DNA of 64,000 nucleotides, taken from the NCBI RefSeq assembly GCF_021729145.1, contig NZ_JAJSLW010000005.1, positions 253,946 to 317,945 of the forward strand, written 5' to 3'. Under the pieces are notes generated by a model. The model saw only the letters and a program-made list of their open reading frames with translations. It was not told where the DNA came from and did no database searches. Numbering within the stretch: the stretch's first letter is position 1; the number at the start of each line of letters is the position of its first letter. Positions 47,031 to 56,335 of the stretch are shown piece by piece. The DNA comes from Membranihabitans maritimus (GTDB lineage Bacteria > Bacteroidota > Bacteroidia > Chitinophagales > Saprospiraceae). A program made the translations under genes and the position numbers.

Positions 47031-48602
47031 TTATTCCAGAATAATCTTTGATTTTTGTTCCTTTTTCTGTTTCCAGCTTAAGCCGTATAAATCGCTTCTT
47101 CGATCTTTTAAATTTCGAACACTACCATATTTATGAAGTTGGTGCAACAAGTCAAGATCCAGATCAGCAATAAGTATCATTTCTGTATTGGGAGTTGCTT
47201 CTGCTTTAATTCCATTAGCTGGGAAAGCGAAGTCACAGGGCGTAAATACCATAGACTGGGCATATTGAATATCCATATTATGTACCCTTGGGAGATTGCC
47301 GACGCTACCTGCTATAGCTACATAGCATTCATTCTCAATTGCACGTGCCTGGGCACAATATCTCACTCTGGAATAGGCGTTTTGGGTATCCGTTAAAAAA
47401 GGTACAAATAAAATATTAATACCCTCCTGGGCTAGTAGTCTCGGAAGTTCGGGGAATTCCACATCGTAACAAATGAGTATTCCAATTTTTCCGCAATCTG
47501 TATCGAATACTTTTAATTGGCGTCCTCCATTTAGACCCCAGGCCTGAATTTCATCAGGAGTGACGTGGATTTTCTCGTATTGATCGTACGTCCCGTCTCT
47601 CCGGCATAAAAAACCAATATTGTATAAGTGGTCTTCTCTCATTTCCGGCATACTTCCGGTAATAATATTGATATTATAATTAATGGCTAATTGAATAAAT
47701 CGGGATTTTACTTCATCTGTGTATTCTGCTAGTTTTCGTATGGCAACAGCTTCATTTAAATGATTGTAATTGGCCATTAAAGGAGCTATAAAATATTCTG
47801 GAAATAAAGCAAAGTCTGATTGGTAATCGGAAACAGCATCCACGAAATATTCAATTTGCTGGAATACTCCGTCCAGGGATTTGTATGGACGCATTTGCCA
47901 CTGAATGAGTCCCAGGCGCACGTTTCCTGAAGCCTTTAAATCCTCAGCATCACTTGGTTCCGGACTTTCATAGTAAATATTATCCCATTGCAAAAGAATG
48001 GCGTATTCCATTGATTCTTTATCACCGGGCATATACTTTCGAAGAATTTTTTTCGCATGAAAATCATTCGAAAGCTGAAAGTTTAGAACCGGGTCATCTA
48101 TTTCCTTGTTCCGTACTTTATCAATATATTCTTTAGGGGCAATTTCATTGGCGTATTTAAAATAATTGGGAATTCTGCCGCCGAAAATTATGGCCCGAAG
48201 ATTTAGTTGCTCGCACAATTCCTTTCGAGCATCGTATAGTCTGCGCCCGAGTCTCATCCCCCGGTACTCAGGATTCACAAAAACATCAATTCCATATAAT
48301 ACGTCTCCATCAGGGTCATGGGTTGAAAAGGTATCGTTCCCTGTTATTTTGTTATAAGTATGTGTATCACCGTGTTTCTTATAATCCACTACTATAGACA
48401 GCGCACTTCCGGCTACTTTACCATCAACCAATACCACTAATTGTCCTTCCTGGAATTGGGTAATCAGGGTTTTAATTTGCTCTTCAGTCCAACTTACATC
48501 CTGCCACTTCTCATACGCACCTTTCATTGAAGCAACTAATTCTTTATAGTCTGACAACTCAAGGTTTCTTACTTCTACGGAAGTATATTGCTTTTCATTC
48601 AT
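47031..48602 (-). CDS. GNAT acetyltransferase - carbon-nitrogen hydrolase fusion
   Basis: A two-domain protein of 523 residues. Residues 1-215 are a GNAT acetyltransferase with the acetyl-CoA motif in VNPEYRGMRLGRRLYDARKE (about 110-129). Residues ~225-515 are a nitrilase-superfamily amidohydrolase with the triad Glu269 (LFPEYF), Lys344 (YEKIHV) and Cys378 (LICYDVEFPEL). Such fusions are known in bacteria, and the hydrolase part may cleave or transfer an amide while the GNAT part acylates an amine. The substrate is unknown. It starts 14 bp after the T9SS subtilase stop, on the same strand. Confidence 0.92.
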   Translation of the reverse strand: MNEKQYTSVEVRNLELSDYKELVASMKGAYEKWQDVSWTEEQIKTLITQFQEGQLVVLVDGKVAGSALSIVVDYKKHGDTHTYNKITGNDTFSTHDPDGDVLYGIDVFVNPEYRGMRLGRRLYDARKELCEQLNLRAIIFGGRIPNYFKYANEIAPKEYIDKVRNKEIDDPVLNFQLSNDFHAKKILRKYMPGDKESMEYAILLQWDNIYYESPEPSDAEDLKASGNVRLGLIQWQMRPYKSLDGVFQQIEYFVDAVSDYQSDFALFPEYFIAPLMANYNHLNEAVAIRKLAEYTDEVKSRFIQLAINYNINIITGSMPEMREDHLYNIGFLCRRDGTYDQYEKIHVTPDEIQAWGLNGGRQLKVFDTDCGKIGILICYDVEFPELPRLLAQEGINILFVPFLTDTQNAYSRVRYCAQARAIENECYVAIAGSVGNLPRVHNMDIQYAQSMVFTPCDFAFPANGIKAEATPNTEMILIADLDLDLLHQLHKYGSVRNLKDRRSDLYGLSWKQKKEQKSKIILE

Positions 48603-48616
48603 TAACTATATCCTGT

Positions 48617-51007
48617 TTATTTTACAACCAGCTTTTTCACTCCAAACTTTTCTCCGTTACTAATCCTAATAAAGTACACACCACCTGTCAGATGAGACAA
48701 ATCTATGGGGATAGTATTTGAAATGGGTCGAAACGGGTTTTGATAAACCTCTTTACCTCCTACATTGTATACCGAAATAAGTATCGGCTTAATTCCGGAA
48801 GCAAATTGCTGAGGGATTTTAATGGTAATGATATCGCTTGTTAACGGATTAGGATATATTGAAATTTCGTTGCCTATATCCTGTTGTTCATTGCTTGTCT
48901 GACAATCAGTCATAAACTCATACGAAAGGGTATAAGCACTAGTATCGTAATAACACACGCTTCTAACCTGAAATTCATAGGGTGTACATTGTTGGAGGCC
49001 GTTTAATTCAAACATTTTTGCAGTATCGACCATTTCATCTTCCCATTCATTGCTTCCCATCGCTCTGTATCTAAAAATATAAGCGACCGAACTGTCTACC
49101 ATTTCCCATATAATAGTTGCAGAAGTGTCCCCGATCATCAACGTATCTACTAACGGAGGATCCGGACATAATAGTGGATTTAACTTCACATATAGGGAAT
49201 AGTCTTCATATTCGTAATCATCGATTCCTTCTCCACATGCGTTGATACTATCTGTAGGTTCTGTTATAGCTACCCGTAAATTATAGTACCCACTGTCGAT
49301 ATTTTCTGGAATAAAAACCCTTTGTTCAATGACTGATAAATCCCTTTCATATAGTAATAATTCATTTTGGGTGAAAAGTGAATCTTCATTAGAATCAAGC
49401 CAAATGGCAAAGTCCAGCGAATCAGTATAAGCATCCGGACCTTTTAATCTGACATCAATAAATCTTCCTTGCTCAACTGAATCTGCCATGACAATAGTTG
49501 GCTTGTAGCCCAAATTATCACCAGATGCAAAAGATTCTTCAGCAAAGTCGAAAGTATCAATCCAGATTTCATGCGGTCCTTCAATGCTATCAATATGACA
49601 ATAGAGATCGTTATTTAATCCAAAAAATTCCAATGCTGCATAAACTGCTTTTTCCGCATTCAGACGGCCCGGACTTTGAATTTTTCCTTCCAGTTCGGAA
49701 ATAGGATCATAACTTCTTAATAACAACTGCCGCATGGTTTGTGCTGTTTTCTGCGGGTTGGTTATAATCTCGCTGGCCAATATTGCTGAAGGCACGCTAT
49801 ACATCAATGCCACGATGCCACTGGCCACCGGAGCCGCAAATGATGTTCCGGCATCGGTGCCATATCCCTGGTTTTTTAATGTATAAATATTTTCGGCTGG
49901 TGCAGCTACATCCACATTTAGAGGACCATAACCTCCTGATAAGCGGTCCTGATCATCTGTATTTGTCACGACTATCAGGGATTCACTGCTGCAGAGGGAG
50001 GGAAGGTCCCCGGCATCATCAACATCGACTATAGAATTATCCGTTGCCACACAATTTATTATTCCTACTGTATTCAATGTATCATATACATTACACCACA
50101 CTGGGAATTCATCGGGAAAGTAACCGGATACACCCCAGGATGAGTTGGTAACAGCAACGAATGCACCGGTTTCTCCGTTGGATTCATTAAATAGCTTCCG
50201 CATTTTATAGGCATAAATATAACTTGCCAGTAATCCCGCTTCCGTGAAATCATAATCTAATAATAATGGCAAAATTCGAACACTCCAGTTGATTCCGCTA
50301 ATACCAATATCATTATTTCCACTAGCGCCAATAATTCCTGCTACGGGATTCCCATGGTTGCCGGTATCAATAGAATCATTGTCCGTTTGGAAATTCCACC
50401 CTTTGTAATCGTCTATATATCCATTGTTATCGTCATCTTTCTGATTATTACGTATTTCTCCACTATTAATAAATATATTATCCATCAAATCAGGATGATC
50501 AATATTAAAACCATCGTCAATTACAGCTACAACAATGTCGTATTTATTGCCTACTTTTCCACCTGTGGTAATATTCCACGCATTTTCTATTGAAATATCT
50601 TTTCCTGCAATTCCACCCAATGAACCGTCATTGAAAAAACTCCATTGCTCATGGTACAATGGATCGTTGGGTTTTCTTCTTGATGATAAATAGTGATTAA
50701 ATTGAGCACTTATTATATTTTCATGATTCCTTAATTCATTCAATACTTGATATTCATCTACTTTTTCGGGGTCAAAACGGATGGTGTATAACCCCATAGA
50801 TTCGAGTATGGTTTTTTTGTTTATGTTTGAACTGCTTCTATCAGTGCCGCCGATTGAACTCAAAATCTCGGAAATAGGGGAGTGGTCGGTCTGTATAATT
50901 AATTCACCGGGTACATATCCCGAATTTTGGGCATAGATATTGCTCGAAATAGAAAAACAGAAAATAAACAAGTAGATGAATGATGAAATTCGCGCGCGTT
51001 TATTCAT
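48617..51007 (-). CDS. S8 family subtilisin-like protease with T9SS sorting domain
   Basis: A secreted serine protease. The signal peptide is cut after IYA with Gln at +1, and a propeptide-like segment runs to about residue 110. The catalytic domain shows AVIDDGF (Asp164), GNHGNPVAG (His218), TNSSWG (oxyanion Asn) and GTSFAAPVASG (Ser389), so the triad is complete. DDDNNGYIDDYKGWNF, usual in this subgroup, lies between Asp and His. A fibronectin type III domain (about 635-715) and a T9SS C-terminal domain (about 720-796, with ISIYPNPL and KKLVVK) follow. It should act outside the cell in protein breakdown or in processing surface proteins. Confidence 0.94.
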   Translation of the reverse strand: MNKRARISSFIYLFIFCFSISSNIYAQNSGYVPGELIIQTDHSPISEILSSIGGTDRSSSNINKKTILESMGLYTIRFDPEKVDEYQVLNELRNHENIISAQFNHYLSSRRKPNDPLYHEQWSFFNDGSLGGIAGKDISIENAWNITTGGKVGNKYDIVVAVIDDGFNIDHPDLMDNIFINSGEIRNNQKDDDNNGYIDDYKGWNFQTDNDSIDTGNHGNPVAGIIGASGNNDIGISGINWSVRILPLLLDYDFTEAGLLASYIYAYKMRKLFNESNGETGAFVAVTNSSWGVSGYFPDEFPVWCNVYDTLNTVGIINCVATDNSIVDVDDAGDLPSLCSSESLIVVTNTDDQDRLSGGYGPLNVDVAAPAENIYTLKNQGYGTDAGTSFAAPVASGIVALMYSVPSAILASEIITNPQKTAQTMRQLLLRSYDPISELEGKIQSPGRLNAEKAVYAALEFFGLNNDLYCHIDSIEGPHEIWIDTFDFAEESFASGDNLGYKPTIVMADSVEQGRFIDVRLKGPDAYTDSLDFAIWLDSNEDSLFTQNELLLYERDLSVIEQRVFIPENIDSGYYNLRVAITEPTDSINACGEGIDDYEYEDYSLYVKLNPLLCPDPPLVDTLMIGDTSATIIWEMVDSSVAYIFRYRAMGSNEWEDEMVDTAKMFELNGLQQCTPYEFQVRSVCYYDTSAYTLSYEFMTDCQTSNEQQDIGNEISIYPNPLTSDIITIKIPQQFASGIKPILISVYNVGGKEVYQNPFRPISNTIPIDLSHLTGGVYFIRISNGEKFGVKKLVVK

Positions 51008-51038
51008 TTTTATATTTTAAAGGTTCAATGTTTTTATT

Positions 51039-51046
51039 CAAAAATA
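51039..51046 (-). promoter_or_regulatory. -7 box for the S8 protease gene
   Basis: The minus strand reads TATTTTTG, matching TAnnTTTG, 31 bp upstream of the protease start codon. The -33 element is unclear. It lies within the 59-bp divergent intergenic region. Confidence 0.45.
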
Positions 51047-51054
51047 AAGCGAAT

Positions 51055-51062
51055 TATATTTG
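51055..51062 (+). promoter_or_regulatory. -7 box directly before the SPOR-like gene
   Basis: TATATTTG matches TAnnTTTG exactly and ends only 4 bp before the ATG at 51067. If used, transcription would start at or next to the start codon, giving a leaderless mRNA. Confidence 0.4.
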
Positions 51063-51066
51063 AATC

Positions 51067-51978
51067 ATGTATGATCTTATTTATAAATATAAAAGATTAA
51101 CATTTTATATCTGCATATCGTTGTCGATATCTTTTTGTTCTTCTGCCAATGGGAATCAAATCTCAATATATATCAAGTCTCTTGAATCCCAACTACCATT
51201 AAAGGGAGCGGTCATAGATCTACACGCGTGTAATTTAGGAAAATTTTTATCAGATGAAAATGGTGAAGTACAAATCCAATCTGACCATGTAAGATCTTGT
51301 GTCATGTACATCAGTGCTTCAGGCTATATTAGCCTCGTCCGAAATCTATCTATAAGTGAATCTACTTCAGGGGATAAGTTGACTTTTTATATGCAGCGTC
51401 AAGATCAATACAAATCGGGACGAATATGGTCTTCCGAAGATCAAAGTCCCATACCTAATGTAGAAGTTCAAATCCGGGAAATCAATAATAATGATAAATA
51501 TACCGTATTTACGGATAAATACGGCCAATTTAGTATGGTTCACAGTTCTAATAAGCCCGTTCAGTTAGCATTCTACCACCCTAAATTCCAAAACCTAGAG
51601 AAGATTATTTACTTCCGGGAGGATATGTCAGGGTTGGGAGCGTTTTTCATGACTCCGGTGAAGGTAGAAAAAGATACGAAAGAAATGGTACCTCCTAAAT
51701 TAAAGGGATATACATCTAAAAAATTTACTTTTCGAAAGAAAAATCTTTCAAATAATATTGAATCAGTAGAAAAGACGGACCAATATATTATCGTACTTGC
51801 CTTACTAAAGAATTTGGATGATTTACCTACACGATTCCCTGGGTTGGATCTAAAGACGAAAAGCAAAGGGAATTGGACACAAGTATATCTAGGCCCCTAT
51901 GCGACGGAAAAATATGCCCTCCAAAAACTCAATGAAGTCGAGAAAAAATATCCCACTGCAAGAATTAACAATTTATAA
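51067..51978 (+). CDS. Exported protein with CarboxypepD-regulatory-like repeats and SPOR-like C-terminus
   Basis: A 303-residue envelope protein of unknown function. An N-terminal hydrophobic segment (about 10-31) looks like a signal peptide ending near ANG. Two beta-sandwich regions follow with the pattern of carboxypeptidase-regulatory-like repeats (PLKGAVIDLHACNLGKFLSD and PIPNVEVQI...YTVFTDKYGQFSM). The last ~70 residues (DQYIIVLALL...QVYLGPYATEKYALQKLNEV) resemble a SPOR domain, which binds denuded peptidoglycan. A role in the cell wall is inferred. It is divergent from the subtilase gene. Domain calls are from pattern only. Confidence 0.7.
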   Translation: MYDLIYKYKRLTFYICISLSISFCSSANGNQISIYIKSLESQLPLKGAVIDLHACNLGKFLSDENGEVQIQSDHVRSCVMYISASGYISLVRNLSISESTSGDKLTFYMQRQDQYKSGRIWSSEDQSPIPNVEVQIREINNNDKYTVFTDKYGQFSMVHSSNKPVQLAFYHPKFQNLEKIIYFREDMSGLGAFFMTPVKVEKDTKEMVPPKLKGYTSKKFTFRKKNLSNNIESVEKTDQYIIVLALLKNLDDLPTRFPGLDLKTKSKGNWTQVYLGPYATEKYALQKLNEVEKKYPTARINNL

Positions 51979-52223
51979 CGACAAGTATAGTGTCCTCAAT
52001 AATAGAGTAGGGATGGTGAAAATTAATCGTTGTCTTATAGGGGGAACAGGGATAATTACCCCAACCTTCTGGCGGAAAGTACATGTTTTGGAATCAAATG
52101 CAGATTGAATGTAAGGTCATTTATTTAGTTCTGTACAGAACCCTCTGTACGAAGTATATTATTCTGTTAACTCTTATCTAGCTAATGCCAATACTTTAGA
52201 TTCAAACTGTACGTACCCCCTTT

Positions 52224-53132
52224 CTAATCGAAGTATACCACGATCTGTCGTACGCTGGGACTTACTTTAAGTAAACTGCTGTTGTCGGAATAAATAATTT
52301 TATCTCCTATTAGAAATGGATAAATTGACAATTCACCATCATAGTCAAACGAGACTTTAAGGTTTTCGTCTAATTTACCACCCTGCCAATTAAGCACTGT
52401 GCCGGAATAATCCCACTGAAAACCAGTCATTTGAAAAGGTTTTCCGTTTTTTTCTGTAACGGTAGTGATTGAACTACCTATATGAATACCACTAAGGGTT
52501 TGCCAGGCAGATCCTGGTTTTGATATAACTACTTGTTTTAATTTTTCAAAATTTTCTTTTTGCCAGAAAATCTTCAATTCTTCGTTGGAATTGGGATAAA
52601 CAATGGTTCCTTTCACTGTTTCACCTTCACCAATATTGAGATTAGCCCGCATAATATTGTCCTTTCCAATTTTAGTAATAAGGGTTTCCTCTGTATCATC
52701 GAACGAAATTATTCCCACTCTTTCCCCCGGAATAATCAGGTGATCATTTGATAACTCTGTTGACAGGTCATCACTTAAGATCTGCATACCACCACCATAT
52801 ATCCAGCCAGTATCTCCATTAAATTGTATTTCGTACCAATAGTAAGGTTTTCTTTCCCCTCTGATTTCAATGGACTCGGTTTCATGAGACCGCATACCCG
52901 TGAGGGAAACCGTCTGGTTTTGACCAATTTGGGTGATTTCTTCTCCCGAAAGATCCGGTGAAGTACGCATTCTTAAATTATCTACTGTAATTCGTGCATA
53001 TGATAATGTATCTTTCTTTTCATTTACAGCATTATTCTCCGCTGTATTTGAAGAATTTTTATCCCATCCGCATCCAGAAATAGAAGTAAATACACATACA
53101 ACTGAGAAAAAAATAATTATTTTGAAAGACAT
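52224..53132 (-). CDS. SH3-domain lipoprotein
   Basis: An exported lipoprotein (lipobox ISGC, Cys21) with a bacterial SH3-like domain at about residues 45-120. The domain is marked by NLRMRTSPDLSGEEI, YYWYEIQF and TGWIYGGGMQIL. The remaining ~180 residues form a domain with no recognised motif, apart from a possible binding surface rich in Lys and Asp. SH3 proteins of this type bind cell-wall peptides or act as scaffold proteins; no enzyme motif is visible. It is transcribed away from the TerB-like gene. The stretch of 245 bp to its left holds no gene. Confidence 0.75.
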   Translation of the reverse strand: MSFKIIIFFSVVCVFTSISGCGWDKNSSNTAENNAVNEKKDTLSYARITVDNLRMRTSPDLSGEEITQIGQNQTVSLTGMRSHETESIEIRGERKPYYWYEIQFNGDTGWIYGGGMQILSDDLSTELSNDHLIIPGERVGIISFDDTEETLITKIGKDNIMRANLNIGEGETVKGTIVYPNSNEELKIFWQKENFEKLKQVVISKPGSAWQTLSGIHIGSSITTVTEKNGKPFQMTGFQWDYSGTVLNWQGGKLDENLKVSFDYDGELSIYPFLIGDKIIYSDNSSLLKVSPSVRQIVVYFD

Positions 53133-53221
53133 AATTAAAGTATATTTTGGCTTTTAAAAGACTTGTCAGCAAATTTGACAATAATTTTGTAAATAAGAAA
53201 TGGAAATATCCAATATAAATT

Positions 53222-53229
53222 TAAATTTG
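53222..53229 (+). promoter_or_regulatory. -7 box for the 160-residue protein gene
   Basis: TAAATTTG matches TAnnTTTG, 27 bp before the ATG at 53257. No TTTG lies at the proper -33 spacing; one is present at 53186-53189, 32 bp upstream, too far to fit. Confidence 0.4.
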
Positions 53230-53256
53230 TCCGAGGAAGTAAAAAATGATTAAAAT

Positions 53257-53739
53257 ATGTTAGACCAGTTTAAAGGAATATCAGAGAAAGAGTATAGATT
53301 ACTAATCAATGCAGTTTCAGAAATTACCATTCTTATTGCCAGTGCTGATGGAACGATTGAAGAAAGCGAAAAAGAATGGGCTGAAAAAATTACAAAAATC
53401 AGATCCTATAGTCTCCCCGAAGGCCTAAGAGGTTTTTATAAAGATGTAGGTCAAACTTTTCACGAAGATATTGAAAACCTGGTAGTTCAATATAAGGAGG
53501 ATAATGATGAACTGGTTCAGAATTTAAAATTCCAATTGGCCAAACTAAATGAAATTTTCGAGAAAATAGAAGATAGGTCTATTGCCTATGAGTTATATAA
53601 AAGTTTTTTGAGTTTTGCAAGACATGTTGCCCGATCCACAGGAGGATTTCTTGGTTGGGGGGCTGTTGGACCAAAAGAGGGCGAATTGATCGAATTGAAA
53701 ATGATTCACGAAATTAAACCTCCGATTGCCGATCACTAA
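53257..53739 (+). CDS. Conserved helical protein, TerB-like pattern
   Basis: A 160-residue cytoplasmic protein without signal or membrane segment. The first part (EITILIASADGTIEESEKEWAEK) has the acidic pattern of TerB/DjlA-type helical domains, where DG-containing loops bind metal. The C-terminal part has SFARHVARSTGGFLGWGAVGP, a glycine-rich signature seen in related uncharacterised proteins. Function is unknown; a metal-binding or stress role would be speculative. It is probably monocistronic, with a 90-bp gap before the DUF547 gene. Confidence 0.65.
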   Translation: MLDQFKGISEKEYRLLINAVSEITILIASADGTIEESEKEWAEKITKIRSYSLPEGLRGFYKDVGQTFHEDIENLVVQYKEDNDELVQNLKFQLAKLNEIFEKIEDRSIAYELYKSFLSFARHVARSTGGFLGWGAVGPKEGELIELKMIHEIKPPIADH

Positions 53740-53828
53740 TTTGTTAATATTGGCTTAAAAGGTATTTACTAAGAATCAAACCAATGCTCTAATTCTTCTG
53801 TATATATATACAAAAGACAATAACTCAT

Positions 53829-54533
53829 ATGAGACAATCAATTTTAGTAATGGTATTTACTTTTATGGCTTCAACTATCTTCGGTCAGGTGGATTATACA
53901 AAATGGAATAATATACTTACCAATACAGTGTCTGATAAAGGACAGGTAGATTATAAAAAAATTAAATCTTCGTTCTCAGACGAGTTCACCGATTTCCTTT
54001 CTATTCTAAGAGATACAGATCCTAATAGCCTTAGTAAAAACGAACAATTAGCCCTGTGGATAAATGCCTATAATGCATTTACGGTCAAATTGATAGTTGA
54101 TAATTATCCAGTATCCTCTATTAAAGATATAGAGAACGGGAATCCATGGGATAAAAAATGGATTGAGATAGGCTCTTATCGATCTCTTTCTCTAAATGAT
54201 ATAGAACACGAAATAATCCGGAAAGAGTTTAATGAACCCCGGATTCATTTTGCTGTAAATTGTGCTGCCCAATCATGTCCTCCCTTACTAAATACTTACT
54301 ACTCTTCGAATAGTCTGGACGAACAATTGGAAAGGCAAACTATTAGTTTTATTAATAATTCCAAATTCAATACAATTAGTCAGAATAGTATTGAGGTTTC
54401 ACAATTATTTAACTGGTATAAGGATGATTTTGGAAATATTATTGCGTATCTTAACAAGTACATACAATCCCCAAAAATTAATTCTAAAGCTCAGGTAATC
54501 TTTAAAGATTATGACTGGAGTTTAAACAATTGA
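53829..54533 (+). CDS. DUF547 domain-containing exported protein
   Basis: A 234-residue exported protein whose signal peptide ends at IFG with Gln at +1. The DUF547 signature is clear: LALWINAYNAFTVKLI, then HEIIRKEFNEPRIHFAVNCA and AQSCPPLL, with two conserved cysteines (in VNCA and QSCP) and His/Asn residues. The domain is distantly related in layout to cysteine-peptidase-like folds, but no activity has been established. It has no obvious operon partner; a 108-bp gap separates it from the beta-barrel gene. Confidence 0.88.
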   Translation: MRQSILVMVFTFMASTIFGQVDYTKWNNILTNTVSDKGQVDYKKIKSSFSDEFTDFLSILRDTDPNSLSKNEQLALWINAYNAFTVKLIVDNYPVSSIKDIENGNPWDKKWIEIGSYRSLSLNDIEHEIIRKEFNEPRIHFAVNCAAQSCPPLLNTYYSSNSLDEQLERQTISFINNSKFNTISQNSIEVSQLFNWYKDDFGNIIAYLNKYIQSPKINSKAQVIFKDYDWSLNN

Positions 54534-54641
54534 TTAATAAGCTTAATATGTTTATGAAATTCTAAAATTTAAACATTTTAAGGTGTTTCTCTTTACGTAT
54601 ATGCAGGAAGTCAACTAAATTAGAAATTAAAATATCTCGCT

Positions 54642-55226
54642 ATGAAAAAAATTATTTTGAGTTCATTATTGGTCGCTATGTTTTTTATAACTGGCAAAGC
54701 TCAATCAGACCTTTTAATCAGAGCAGGCATACATTCAGTACTATCTTCTGAATCAGAAATTAATTCGGCTAACATCAAGGGAGGGAGAGTTGGCTGGAAT
54801 GCAGGACTGGATTACAGAGTAGGTAATCATCTGTTTTTTCAGCCGGGTTTACACTACTATTCCTCATCACTTTCCCTATCAACAGATAATGGGAATGTAG
54901 ATGATTTTAAAAATTCGGCTCGTCTACAAAGTCTTAAAGTCCCTTTGATGGTAGGTTTGTCTCCCTTTAACCTGGAAAGATCTGATTTTGCCATTGTGGT
55001 AAATGGAGGAATTGTTCCTACTTTTAATCTGGGTATAGTAGATGATAACGATTTTATCAAAGACGATGACATAACAAACGTTAATTGGAGTGGTAAAGTA
55101 GGAGCAGGGCTGGAAATTGGCGCATTTATTCTGGGCGTTGATTACGAGTTTGGGTTAAATAAATTATTTGAAGATGCTGACGCTAATTTTTCAATAATTG
55201 GGGCTACAGTCGGTCTTAAGTTTTAA
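54642..55226 (+). CDS. Outer-membrane beta-barrel protein (PorT-like family)
   Basis: A small outer-membrane barrel of 194 residues. The signal peptide ends at GKA with Gln at +1. Alternating hydrophobic strands follow (NHLFFQPGLHYYSSSL, RLQSLKVPLMVGL, WSGKVGAGLEIGAFILGVDYEFGL), and the protein ends with a strand finishing in VGLKF. The final phenylalanine is typical for Bam-assembled barrels. The pattern fits the PF13568-type outer-membrane beta-barrel group. Its role cannot be deduced. A possible terminator lies about 105 bp after its stop. Confidence 0.85.
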   Translation: MKKIILSSLLVAMFFITGKAQSDLLIRAGIHSVLSSESEINSANIKGGRVGWNAGLDYRVGNHLFFQPGLHYYSSSLSLSTDNGNVDDFKNSARLQSLKVPLMVGLSPFNLERSDFAIVVNGGIVPTFNLGIVDDNDFIKDDDITNVNWSGKVGAGLEIGAFILGVDYEFGLNKLFEDADANFSIIGATVGLKF

Positions 55227-55330
55227 CCTTAATAATTTTATTATTTACCGGTTATAATTTATTTTGCAAGTACGTACATTATTTAGTCGATTTATATTCG
55301 ATGATTAATGAATAGTAAGGAAATAATCCA

Positions 55331-55356
55331 GGCAACTATCAAAAGTTGCCTTTTTT
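55331..55356 (+). terminator. Intrinsic terminator or leader attenuator
   Basis: A perfect 7-bp stem, GGCAACT/AGTTGCC, with a 6-nt loop is followed by six T residues. It ends the upstream beta-barrel message, but it also lies only 19 bp before the start of the D-2-hydroxyacid dehydrogenase gene. Confidence 0.8.
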
Positions 55357-55375
55357 AATTATATGAAATCATAAT

Positions 55376-56335
55376 ATGGCAAAGATAATACTTATTGAAT
55401 CCGATACAGTAACTACAGGCGATCTAGATATAACTCAATTTCCCATATTTCAAAATGCTGTTGTACTCAGTACTAATGATACGGATGCTCTATTTTCCGA
55501 TCATTCGGATGTAGAAGTTTTAGCTGTAAATAAATTACAGATAACCAAAGCGGTTTTAGACCAGTTACCAAATTTAAAATTAATTCAAATTTTAGCTACC
55601 GGATACGACAATGTTGACCTGGAAGCATGTAAAGAAAAGGGAATACATGTTTTTAACGTTTCGGGCTATTCAACTCACAGCGTAGCTCAACATGTATTTG
55701 CCTTACTACTTTCCATTACCAATAAAGTCAATTATCATTGGCAAATGAGCAGAGATGGCATTTGGTCGAATGAATCAAAATTTTGCTTTTATGCCCCTAA
55801 TATTCCCGAGCTAAATAATAAAATCTTTGGAATTATAGGATTAGGGGATATTGGGCTAGCTACTGCCGAAATTGCCCTTGCTTTTGGAATGGATGTTGTG
55901 ACTTATACCCGAAGTCCTGAAAAAATAAAGAACGACAGGATAAAGCCTCTATCATTGGAAGAAGTTACTCAAATATCAGATGTGATTTCTCTCCATGTTC
56001 CGCTCACGGAAGATACCTCTGAAATGGTTGACACTCAATTTCTGGAAGCCATGAAAGATTCAGCAATTTTAATAAATACCGCCAGGGGAGGGCTCATTAA
56101 TGAAAAAGGCCTGTATGATGCTTTACGAGCTAAAAAAATCAAGGCTGCCGCATTGGATGTTCTTACCAGCGAGCCTCCTGAGCAAGATAATCCACTGTTG
56201 GAATTAACGAATTGTATTGTTACCAGCCACATGGCCTGGGCCAGTATCGACGCAAGGAGCAGATTGCTAAAATGGGCAAGTGATAATATTTCCGGGTTTA
56301 TTAATGAAGGGAAAAGTGATAATGCATTAGTCTAG
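55376..56335 (+). CDS. D-2-hydroxyacid dehydrogenase
   Basis: An NAD(P)H-dependent 2-ketoacid/D-2-hydroxyacid oxidoreductase of 319 residues. The nucleotide loop is GIIGLGDIG, about residues 152-160. The catalytic arginine is in NTARGGLINE, the glutamate in TSEPPEQDNP and the histidine in SHMAWAS. This combination (His followed by M/I-A-W) is common in hydroxypyruvate/glycerate-type members. The substrate is not certain. It overlaps the thioredoxin-like gene tail-to-tail by 9 bp, and a strong terminator-like hairpin precedes it. Confidence 0.9.
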   Translation: MAKIILIESDTVTTGDLDITQFPIFQNAVVLSTNDTDALFSDHSDVEVLAVNKLQITKAVLDQLPNLKLIQILATGYDNVDLEACKEKGIHVFNVSGYSTHSVAQHVFALLLSITNKVNYHWQMSRDGIWSNESKFCFYAPNIPELNNKIFGIIGLGDIGLATAEIALAFGMDVVTYTRSPEKIKNDRIKPLSLEEVTQISDVISLHVPLTEDTSEMVDTQFLEAMKDSAILINTARGGLINEKGLYDALRAKKIKAAALDVLTSEPPEQDNPLLELTNCIVTSHMAWASIDARSRLLKWASDNISGFINEGKSDNALV

